A DNA stretch of 39,870 bases from Asanoa siamensis. GTDB lineage: Bacteria; Actinomycetota; Actinomycetes; Mycobacteriales; Micromonosporaceae. Positions within the stretch are counted from its first letter, which is position 1. The number at the start of each line of letters is the position of its first letter. A program made the position numbers and the translations under genes. The stretch is from NCBI RefSeq assembly GCF_016862555.1, contig NZ_BONE01000072.1, positions 1 through 39,870 on the forward strand. Direction: 5' to 3'. The notes beneath the pieces were generated by a model. That model saw nothing but the letters and a program-made list of their open reading frames with translations. It was not told where the DNA came from and made no database searches. This document shows, in pieces, positions 1 to 6,497 of the stretch.

Positions 1-177
1 ACCGCCGTGCGGGCGCGGCACCGCCAACCTGATTGGTCATCGTCGTCGGCGGTAAGAGCGGTCCAAGTTCGGCCCTTGCGGCGGTAGCACTTTGGGTGAA
101 CGCCTTTGGCCGACGCGCGGGCGGCCTGACGCGACATGACCGCGACGCCCGTGCGGCCGGGCGCGGTTGGTGGCTTG
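1..177. other. left-edge sequence without a recognisable gene
   Basis: These 177 bases lie downstream of the MarR gene, which reads toward the window edge. Open frames run through them, but they are arginine/proline-rich frames typical of GC-rich DNA and are not supported by a ribosome binding site or a recognisable domain. I see no tRNA, repeat or clear terminator. A neighbouring gene may start just outside the window. Confidence 0.4.
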
Positions 178-636
178 TCACGCGCGGTTGTTGTCCAAGG
201 CGTCCAGGAGGTCCTGCAGCGCGCGGCAGGCCTCGGCGAAGCGTGCCTCGCCGATCAAGGTCGCCCAGTGTTGTTCGATCTCCGCTACCCGGTCCCCCGC
301 GTCCGCGAGGGCCGCGCGGCCGCGGGTCGTCGGGACGATCAGTTTCGCGCGGCCGTCCGCCGGGTCCGGCTGGCGTTCCAGGTATCCCAGCCGCTGCAGA
401 TCGTTCACCAGCTCCGACGTCGCGGCCAGGCTCAGCTGGGCGCGGGACGCCAGGTCGGTGAGGCGGGCGCCGCCGTAGATGTTGCCGAAAATCTGTAGGT
501 GCGGCTCGCGGAGGTCGCCGTAGCCGCGGGCCTCGGCCGGTTCGAACATCTCCGCGCGGAACTCGCGGAGGAGGCGCACCAGGAGCTGGCCGATGGCCGC
601 GCGGTCGGTCGGGAGGTCGCTTGACGTGGGCGTCAC
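178..636 (-). CDS. MarR-family transcriptional regulator
   Basis: The product (152 aa from a GTG start at 636) has the MarR layout: a dimerisation helix at the N-terminus, then a winged helix-turn-helix around residues 45-105. The latter carries the family pattern LTDLASRAQLS...LVNDLQRLGYLERQPDPADGRAKLI, in which the DGR of the wing is the clearest hallmark, followed by a C-terminal dimerisation helix. The same frame is open further upstream, but that extension would run through the divergent hydrolase gene and has arginine/serine-rich shadow composition, so I place the start at 636. No strong ribosome binding site is visible. The gene is divergent from the alpha/beta hydrolase at 713, and a tandem palindrome lies between them. 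MarR proteins usually repress themselves and the adjacent gene, so it probably controls the hydrolase. The ligand is unknown. Confidence 0.85.
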   Translation of the reverse strand: MTPTSSDLPTDRAAIGQLLVRLLREFRAEMFEPAEARGYGDLREPHLQIFGNIYGGARLTDLASRAQLSLAATSELVNDLQRLGYLERQPDPADGRAKLIVPTTRGRAALADAGDRVAEIEQHWATLIGEARFAEACRALQDLLDALDNNRA

Positions 637-648
637 GGCAGGATGATA

Positions 649-678
649 CTTCGGAAGCCGAAGCTTCGGGCTCCGAAG
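649..678. promoter_or_regulatory. tandem palindromic operator, probable MarR site
   Basis: Two perfect 15-bp palindromes of the form CTTCGG-N3-CCGAAG stand directly end to end, at 649-663 (spacer AAG) and 664-678 (spacer GCT). The junction itself makes a third palindrome, CCGAAGCTTCGG. They occupy most of the gap between the divergent MarR and hydrolase genes, which is where a MarR dimer is expected to bind. Confidence 0.75.
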
Positions 679-712
679 CATCTCATCAGCGAGCGCGAGG
701 CAGGTAGAAGAG

Positions 713-1570
713 ATGGCGCACGTGGCCACCCGGGTCGGCCGGCTGCATGTCGAGGTCGAGGGGTCCGGTCCCCCGGCACTGCTCTGGCACAGCCTGTTCG
801 TCGACTCCACCACCTGGGCCCGGCTGCGACCAACACTGGCCGCCACCCGGACCCTCGTCACCGTCGACGGCCCGGGCCACGGGCGCAGCGACGCCGCGCC
901 CCGGCCGTACACCCTGTCGGACTGTGCCCTTGCCGCCCGTGAAGTGCTCGGCGCGCTCGCCGTGAGCGGGCCCGTCGACTGGCTCGGCAACGCCTGGGGC
1001 GGGCACGTCGGCGTGTTCTTCGCCGCCGAGCACCCGGACGCCTGCCGCAGCCTCACCACGATCGCCACCCCGATCACCGCCCTGGCGCCAAACGACCGGC
1101 GGTCAGTCGCGCTCGTCCGCCTGCTGCACCGCCTGGCCGGTCCCCGGCCGGTGGCCGGACTGCTCGCCGACGCGTTGCTGGGCAAGGATCTGCGCCGCGC
1201 CGATCCCGAAGCCGCCGCCGTCGTGCGGTCGGCGTTCGTCCGTGCCGACCGGCGTGGCATGCGGCAGGCGATCCAGGCGATCAGCCTCGACCGGCCCGAC
1301 GCCACCGACCAACTCGACGCGGTACGGGCACCGACCCTGATGGCCACCGGCGAACACGATCCGATGTGCACCCCCAGCGACACGGCCGCCTGGGCCGCGC
1401 GCGTCGCCGAAGGGCACCATCTCGTCCTACCCGGAAAAGGTCACCTCGCCCCGCTGTTCGACCCGCGCACCGCCGAGGCGATCACGGGTTTCTGGGCCGG
1501 CAACACCGTCACCGCGACTACCACCACGAGCAGAAACAGCACCCCGGCCACCAGGAAGCCGAGGTCGTAG
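713..1570 (+). CDS. alpha/beta-fold hydrolase homologue lacking the serine nucleophile
   Basis: This 285-aa protein has an alpha/beta-hydrolase core: an oxyanion-region LWHSLF (residues 24-29), DGPGHGRSD (52-60), a nucleophile elbow, an acid-turn Asp216 in GEHDPM and a catalytic-type His244 in GKGHLAP. The elbow, however, reads G-N-A-W-G-G (92-97): the nucleophile position is alanine (codon GCC) instead of serine. The protein may therefore be a non-hydrolytic member, a cofactor-free oxygenase-like enzyme or an inactive binder. Start: ATG at 713 preceded by a purine-rich GGTAGAAGAG. Natural family members would end near ITGFW, about residue 262; the last ~23 residues are a Thr/Ser/Arg-rich tail read through the end of the convergent exporter gene, giving a 130-bp 3' overlap. 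Probably regulated by the divergent MarR protein. Confidence 0.8.
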   Translation: MAHVATRVGRLHVEVEGSGPPALLWHSLFVDSTTWARLRPTLAATRTLVTVDGPGHGRSDAAPRPYTLSDCALAAREVLGALAVSGPVDWLGNAWGGHVGVFFAAEHPDACRSLTTIATPITALAPNDRRSVALVRLLHRLAGPRPVAGLLADALLGKDLRRADPEAAAVVRSAFVRADRRGMRQAIQAISLDRPDATDQLDAVRAPTLMATGEHDPMCTPSDTAAWAARVAEGHHLVLPGKGHLAPLFDPRTAEAITGFWAGNTVTATTTTSRNSTPATRKPRS

Positions 1571-2898
1571 CCGGCGGCCAGCGCGTCCGCGGCCGGTCCG
1601 CCCGGGTGGTCAGCCCTGAAGCCCGCCGTGCGCGCGGTGGCCGCGGTCACCAGCGCCGCCAGGCCCACCGCTCCCCCGACCTGCCGCGCCGCGTTCAGCA
1701 GGCCCGACGCGAGCCCGGCGTCCGCGCGGGCCACCCCCGTGGTGGCCAGCGTCGTCATCGGCACGAAGCACAGCCCCATGCCGAACATCGTCAGCATGGT
1801 CGGCGCGAGGATGTGCCCCGCGTACCCGTCACCGGCCGAGAGCCGGGCCATCCAGAACATGCCGCCCGCCGCGAGCACGGGACCGACGACGAGCAGGGCA
1901 CGCGCGCCGATCCGGGCTACCAGCCGACCGCCGAGCAGCGACGCGACCGCCGTCGCCGCCGCGGCCGGGGCCATCGCCAGGCCACCGCGTACCGCGCTGT
2001 AGCCGTTGACCTCCTGCAGGTAGAGCGAGACGAAGAAAAGGTAGCTGGTCGCGGTGACGCCGATGACCACGGCGATCAGGTTGGCGGCGTTGAGCGTGCG
2101 GCCGGCGAAGATCCGCAACGGCACCAGCGGCCGCGGGTGGCGAGCTTCGATGAGCAGGAACACCACGATCAGGAGTACGCCCAGCGTCAGCAGCCCGACC
2201 GTGTGCACCGACGACCACGCGTGCGTGTCGGTGGCGACGATGGCGTAGGTGAGCAGCGCCAGCCCGGCCGTGACCGTGACGGCGCCGGGCAGGTCCAGCG
2301 TCCGCCAGCCGCGTGCCGAGCCCGGCGACTCGGTCAGGTAGGCGAACGCCGCGAGCAGCAGGCCGAGGCCGATCGGTACGTTGACGAACAGCACCCAGCG
2401 CCAGTCGAGCGCCGAGGTGAGCACGCCGCCGAGGACCACGCCCGCGACGCCGCCGCTGGATGCCGTGATCGCCCAGACCGTCAGGGCGGTCGTGCGCGCC
2501 TTCGCCTCGGTGTACGTCGTCGTCAGCAGGCTCAGCGTGGCCGGCGCCAGGACCGCGGCGCCCAGCCCCTGCGCCACCCGGGCGCCGATCAGCATGCCGC
2601 CGCTCTGGGCAAGGCCGCCGAGCAGGCTCGCCAGCGTGAAGACGACCAGGCCGGTCGCGAACACCCGCCGCCGGCCGAACAGGTCGGCCAGCCGACCGCC
2701 GAGCAGGAGGAACCCGCCGAACGCGAGCACGTAGGCGTTCACCACCCACTGCTGCCCCACCACACTCAGGCCCAGGTCCCGCTCCATCCCTGGCAGGGCG
2801 ACGTTCACGATCGTCGTGTCCAGGATGACCATGAACTGGGCGACGGCCGCGATGACCAGCACCGCCCAGAGCGGCACGCGTCTTTCCACAGAAACCAT
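1441..2898 (-). CDS. MFS drug exporter, DHA2 (EmrB/QacA) type, 14 TM segments
   Basis: The product (485 aa) is a proton-driven multidrug exporter of the inner membrane. Visible family motifs are LDTTIVNVALP in the first helix, the loop 2-3 motif GRLADLFGRRR, and a motif-C-type helix (GVAGVVLGGVLTS) followed by WRWVLFVNVPIG, all typical of the DHA2 drug:H+ antiporters. The length and number of hydrophobic segments fit 14 transmembrane helices. The ATG at 2898 has a GAGAG ribosome binding site a few bases upstream. It is divergent from a TetR regulator, and palindromic operator sequences sit between the two, the classic arrangement of a TetR-repressed efflux pump. The substrate cannot be predicted. 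The 3' end overlaps the convergent hydrolase by 130 bp. Confidence 0.9.
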   Translation of the reverse strand: MVSVERRVPLWAVLVIAAVAQFMVILDTTIVNVALPGMERDLGLSVVGQQWVVNAYVLAFGGFLLLGGRLADLFGRRRVFATGLVVFTLASLLGGLAQSGGMLIGARVAQGLGAAVLAPATLSLLTTTYTEAKARTTALTVWAITASSGGVAGVVLGGVLTSALDWRWVLFVNVPIGLGLLLAAFAYLTESPGSARGWRTLDLPGAVTVTAGLALLTYAIVATDTHAWSSVHTVGLLTLGVLLIVVFLLIEARHPRPLVPLRIFAGRTLNAANLIAVVIGVTATSYLFFVSLYLQEVNGYSAVRGGLAMAPAAAATAVASLLGGRLVARIGARALLVVGPVLAAGGMFWMARLSAGDGYAGHILAPTMLTMFGMGLCFVPMTTLATTGVARADAGLASGLLNAARQVGGAVGLAALVTAATARTAGFRADHPGGPAADALAAGYDLGFLVAGVLFLLVVVVAVTVLPAQKPVIASAVRGSNSGAR

Positions 2899-2906
2899 GT
2901 CGATCT

Positions 2907-2978
2907 CTCAAGCAGTCGATTGAATCATTCGCTTGAACGGTAGGTCGTGTGGACACACTCTTCAAGCGCGTGCTTGAA
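2907..2978. promoter_or_regulatory. TetR operator region between exporter and regulator genes
   Basis: A perfect palindrome TTCAAGC-N4-GCTTGAA lies at 2961-2978, only 8 bp before the TetR start codon. A degenerate copy, CTCAAGC-N4-GATTGAA, lies at 2907-2924 next to the exporter start, and an extra half-site GCTTGAA is at 2931-2937. The spacing places one site on each divergent promoter, consistent with one repressor closing both genes. Confidence 0.75.
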
Positions 2979-2986
2979 TCAGCCGC

Positions 2987-3628
2987 ATGAGGAAGGTCAC
3001 GCTGCCGCCTGCCTCGGGGCAGGCCGAGAGCACCCCGGAGCGGCTGGTCACGGCCGTCGAGACCCTTCTCGCCGAGCGCCCCGACCTGGACGTATCACTG
3101 CGCGACATCACGGCCGCGGCGGGTACGAACGTGGCCGCGGTCAACTATCACTTCGGCTCCAAGGACGCCCTGGTCACCGCCGTGATCGAGCGCGCGCTGA
3201 CCGCCCACGCCGGCCAGCAGCTCGCGGCGTTGCGCGCCGCCCGGGCCGCGGAGCGGTGCGATCTGGAGGGCGTCGTCCGGGCCTGGATCGGCCCGTCCGT
3301 CGAGGCCGGCACGGCCCTGATCCCCCGCGTCGCCGCCCGCGTGGTCAGCGGCGGCTCCCCGGAGCTGCGGGAGCTGGGGACGCGCACCCACGCCGAGACG
3401 TACGCGCTGCTCTTCGCACTACTCGCGGAGCGACTGCCGGCACTGTCCACGGCGGAGCTCACGTTCCGCGTCAACATGGCCGCAACCGCCGTGGCCAGCA
3501 TGATCGTGGGCCCGTTCGACGAGACCAGCGTCGCCGGCCGGCCGCCGGTCGCCCGCGACGCGCACACGCTGGACCGTGCGGTCCGCTTCATCGTGGCGGG
3601 ACTCCAGGCCCCGCCCGCGACCCCGTGA
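2987..3628 (+). CDS. TetR-family transcriptional repressor
   Basis: A 213-aa one-component regulator. Residues 15-60 form the TetR helix-turn-helix: ERLVTAVETLLAERP, then LRDITAAAGTNVAAVNYHFGSKDALVTAVIE, where the NYHFGSKDAL block is the diagnostic recognition helix and wing. The remaining ~150 residues are the helical ligand-binding and dimerisation domain, resembling TetR proteins that carry a C-terminal domain of the YcdC/CifR class (inference). The ATG at 2987 has no good Shine-Dalgarno sequence and begins 8 bp after the palindrome, so a very short or absent 5' leader is possible. The divergent exporter is the likely target together with its own gene. Confidence 0.88.
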   Translation: MRKVTLPPASGQAESTPERLVTAVETLLAERPDLDVSLRDITAAAGTNVAAVNYHFGSKDALVTAVIERALTAHAGQQLAALRAARAAERCDLEGVVRAWIGPSVEAGTALIPRVAARVVSGGSPELRELGTRTHAETYALLFALLAERLPALSTAELTFRVNMAATAVASMIVGPFDETSVAGRPPVARDAHTLDRAVRFIVAGLQAPPATP

Positions 3629-3643
3629 CGACCATTGTGGTCG
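3629..3643. repeat. perfect 15-bp palindrome after the TetR stop codon
   Basis: CGACCA-TTG-TGGTCG follows the TetR stop codon (3626-3628) immediately. It could be a short terminator stem or an operator for the next gene. A second weaker inverted repeat, CCGTA-N4-TACGG, follows about ten bases later. No T-tract is present. Confidence 0.45.
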
Positions 3644-3702
3644 ATGGCGCCGTAGTCGTACGGTGACGGTCTGACACCCGAACGTGCGCGGGGGTGACGA
3701 CC

Positions 3703-4110
3703 ATGAGCGGTCCACTGGTCGGCAAGGCCGTCGAGAACGCCGCGGTCGCGTTCGTCCTGCGGTGGGAAGCCGACCACGGGCGGCCCGCGCGGGACACCCG
3801 TGGCACCGGCGCCGCGGCCGACGTCGCCGGTGAGGTCCGGACCATCGAGATCAAGGCGTACGGCCAGTGGGCGCGCGGCCAGGACCTGTGGCTCGAGCCC
3901 CGCCAGCGCGACGAAGCCCTGGCGAACCCGAACTTCTGGATCTACGTCGTCGAGAACGTACGCCAGGGCGACCCGGCCCTGTTCCGACTGAAGACGATCA
4001 GCGGCGCGGACCTGCGCCCGTTGCTCGACCGGGCGGTCGAACGGCGCTACTTCACCGTGCCCTGGCCCGTCGCCCACTACGACGCGCTCGCGGCGGAGCC
4101 GCCCGGCTGA
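3703..4110 (+). CDS. small DUF3883-like protein with nuclease-type core motif
   Basis: This 135-aa protein looks like a stand-alone DUF3883 (NO VEIN C-terminal) domain. The pattern from residue 30 reads DTRGTGAAADVAGEVRT, then IEIKAYGQW, then LEPRQRDEAL and FWIYVVENV. The Asp40...Glu49-Ile-Lys51 arrangement resembles the PD-(D/E)XK restriction-endonuclease-like core, and in larger proteins this domain accompanies helicases and restriction systems. Here it is alone and the neighbours are a TetR regulator and a sialidase, so the role is open. The ATG at 3703 is preceded by GCGGGGGTG at good spacing, which is why I prefer it to the in-frame GTG at 3694. It is convergent with the sialidase-like gene. 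Confidence 0.65.
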   Translation: MSGPLVGKAVENAAVAFVLRWEADHGRPARDTRGTGAAADVAGEVRTIEIKAYGQWARGQDLWLEPRQRDEALANPNFWIYVVENVRQGDPALFRLKTISGADLRPLLDRAVERRYFTVPWPVAHYDALAAEPPG

Positions 4111-4170
4111 GACCGCTCCGGCCGGAGACGAGGCCGACGTGCGACAGGTCGTCGAGCGGCTCCGCCGCGC

Positions 4171-6411
4171 CTACCCCACGGTGACGTCGTCGACGAAGTA
4201 GATCCCGCCGTACTCCGCCGGTTCACCGGTGCTCAGGGTGAGACCGTCGAAGGTCGCCGCGTCTCCCGCGCGCACCGTCGTCGTGAACCGCTGCCCGTCG
4301 ACCGTCAACGTCGCCGACCCCGCGGCAGCCTCCACCGCGAGCGGCACGTAGCTCTTGGCGGGCACCGCTGCGCCCAGCGTCCCCAGCGATGTCCACACCC
4401 GACCGTCGAAGACCTGGACCGACTGCGGCGCGGAGGCCGTCGCGCCCGCCACGATCGCGAACGTCCAGCCGGCCGCACCACCGCCGCCCACCCCGATGGT
4501 GAACCGGGCGCGCGGATCCGAGTAGCCCCACCGCAGGCTCGCGCTGACAGTCCCCGCGGCCGGCAACGGCCGGGTGATGTGGGCGTTCGCGTCGGTCCAC
4601 TTGTCCCACAACCGCAACGCCGTCGCGCTCCGGAAGCCGCCGAACTCCGTGTACGCCGGGTTCGGTGCCACGTCGGTCACCCAGGCGTGCGAGGCGTCCC
4701 GCCAGCCGCGCGGCACCGAGAACGGGTTCTCGTTCTCGAAGGTGTCCACGTCGGACGCGTAGACCTCCAGCTCGGTCACGGTCGTCGTCGCGCCCACCGG
4801 CCCGGTCACTCTGACGAACCGGGCTTCCTGGGCCGGGAACGACGCGTACCGCAGCGCCCAGTCCCGCTGGGCGACCGCGCTGACGACCGGGTCGGACCAG
4901 GTGACCCCGTCGGCGGAGAGCGCCACGGTGGCGGTCTGCGGCTGTCCGCTGCCCAGCATCAGGCCGACCTTGTCGAGCCGGTAGCTCCGGTCGAGCGCCA
5001 GCACCAGCGACGGCGTGCCCCGCCGGCCGGCCGTGAGCACCGCGGCGGCCGCCGGCGACGCGCTGCCGTCGAACGCACCCTGCGGCCGCTGCTCCGGGAA
5101 CCGCTTGTCCCGCCCGGCGAACGTGCCCCTCACCGTCGCCGATCCGTCGAGCAGCTTGCTCGCCACGTCGATCCGGCCGGCGCCGGGCGTGACCGCCGAG
5201 ACGTACTGGGCGCTGATGCCCATCTGCTCGTCGTACGCGCCACAGCCCCAGGCCGCGCACTGGTCGTAGAAGAGCACGGACCGGCCGGCACCCACCGTCT
5301 CCATGGTGGTGTTGCCGCTCGTCCCGTCGTACCGGCCGTTGTTCCCGGTCGACGGGTAGTTGGCGAACACCGTGGACTGCGTGTCCCACGCCTGCCCGGT
5401 GCCGTCGTAGCTGACCAGCACCCGCACGTCCGGCCGGCCGGTGGCCAGCAGCAGCGTGCCGTTGGCCTGCAGCAGCACCTCGGGCGAGACGCCGACGACC
5501 TGGGCGCCGTCCGGACCGCGCAGGGGCACCGGGTCGGTCCAGGTGCGGCCGTCGTCGGCCGAGAAGGACTGCACCAGACGCGCCGGGTTGTCGGTGGTGC
5601 GCAGCGCCGCGGTCAGCCGGCCGTCGGTGGTCCGGCTCCAGCCGACCTCGTTGGTGCCCGGCGTCGCGCCACCCGGCACGACCGACCGCAGCGACCACGT
5701 GCGGCCGAGGTCCGTCGACTGCAGCACGATCGAGATCTGCCGGCTGGTGCCCGCGAGCACGGTGTACGCGGGCACGACCAGCGTGCCGTCCGCCAGCACC
5801 AGCGGCCCGCGGTGCACCCGCAGGCCGTTGGACATGGGCCCGAGCGGCTTGTCGGGCGGCATGGTCACCGGGGCCTTGCGCGTCGTCCACCGCGTGCCGT
5901 CCCGCGACGTGCGCACGATCAGGTTGGTGTAGCTGTGCTGGGCGTCGCCCCACTCCGGGATGAAGTCGATGCCGAGCAGCGACCCGTCCGGCAGCCGCAC
6001 GATGTTGCCGGCCCCGGTCGGGTACGCCCGCTGCGTGGTGAGGAAGGACAAGCCCGAGTCGTCGGACCGCGACATGTTGTTCTCGCTGGCGGCCGTGCCG
6101 ACGTCGGGATTGGCCGCGGACGAGACGAAGATCTGCTTCACCGTACGCCCGGAGGCGTCCACGGTGTCCTTGGCGAACGAACCCGGCACGGCCGCCACCG
6201 CGCCCGGGCCCCAGTTGAGCACGTTCCAGTGCGAGCCGGTGCCACTGCTGAACCGGTCCGGCGCGGCACCGTCACCGGCGGGCAGCGCGTCGTCCCGCAA
6301 CGGCAGCGAGCCGCCGGTCGGCACGAACTGGAGACCGCCCACCGCCAGCGCCCCGACGGCGAACCCGATCGCGACCGCGCGGACGCGCACGGCGAATGTC
6401 GGACGACCCAT
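4171..6411 (-). CDS. secreted sialidase-like (BNR/Asp-box) glycoside hydrolase with discoidin-type domain
   Basis: The 746-aa product begins with a basic N-terminus and one hydrophobic segment (residues ~8-27), a signal peptide or membrane anchor. The next ~400 residues form a sialidase-like beta-propeller with four recognisable Asp-boxes: RSDDSGLSF, SRDGTRWT, STDLGRTWS and SADDGRTWT. Residues ~430-560 resemble an F5/8 type C (discoidin) carbohydrate-binding domain (LDRSYRLDKVGLMLG...FVRVTGP...TELEVYAS), and the last ~170 residues are a beta-rich, concanavalin-like module. It probably cleaves or binds extracellular glycans; the exact sugar specificity cannot be read here. The ATG at 6411 has a GGAGG site (6418-6422) at good spacing; a 12-codon upstream extension lacks one and would cross an operator. 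Two 17-bp palindromes lie directly upstream. Confidence 0.8.
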   Translation of the reverse strand: MGRPTFAVRVRAVAIGFAVGALAVGGLQFVPTGGSLPLRDDALPAGDGAAPDRFSSGTGSHWNVLNWGPGAVAAVPGSFAKDTVDASGRTVKQIFVSSAANPDVGTAASENNMSRSDDSGLSFLTTQRAYPTGAGNIVRLPDGSLLGIDFIPEWGDAQHSYTNLIVRTSRDGTRWTTRKAPVTMPPDKPLGPMSNGLRVHRGPLVLADGTLVVPAYTVLAGTSRQISIVLQSTDLGRTWSLRSVVPGGATPGTNEVGWSRTTDGRLTAALRTTDNPARLVQSFSADDGRTWTDPVPLRGPDGAQVVGVSPEVLLQANGTLLLATGRPDVRVLVSYDGTGQAWDTQSTVFANYPSTGNNGRYDGTSGNTTMETVGAGRSVLFYDQCAAWGCGAYDEQMGISAQYVSAVTPGAGRIDVASKLLDGSATVRGTFAGRDKRFPEQRPQGAFDGSASPAAAAVLTAGRRGTPSLVLALDRSYRLDKVGLMLGSGQPQTATVALSADGVTWSDPVVSAVAQRDWALRYASFPAQEARFVRVTGPVGATTTVTELEVYASDVDTFENENPFSVPRGWRDASHAWVTDVAPNPAYTEFGGFRSATALRLWDKWTDANAHITRPLPAAGTVSASLRWGYSDPRARFTIGVGGGGAAGWTFAIVAGATASAPQSVQVFDGRVWTSLGTLGAAVPAKSYVPLAVEAAAGSATLTVDGQRFTTTVRAGDAATFDGLTLSTGEPAEYGGIYFVDDVTVG

Positions 6412-6426
6412 CGACAACCTCCGAAC

Positions 6427-6477
6427 ATGGAACGACGTTCCATCCATGCCGGGACGGTAGGTGGAACGTTATTCCAT
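6427..6477. promoter_or_regulatory. paired 17-bp palindromic operators upstream of the sialidase-like gene
   Basis: ATGGAAC-GAC-GTTCCAT (6427-6443) is a perfect palindrome with 7-bp arms. A second copy, GTGGAACGTTATTCCAT (6461-6477), shares the TGGAA...TTCCA arms. Their centres are 34 bp apart. The shape resembles LacI- or GntR-family sites that control carbohydrate genes in actinobacteria, but no such regulator is encoded nearby, so it must act from elsewhere. Confidence 0.7.
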
Positions 6478-6497
6478 GTCAATCGATGGATGCCGCC

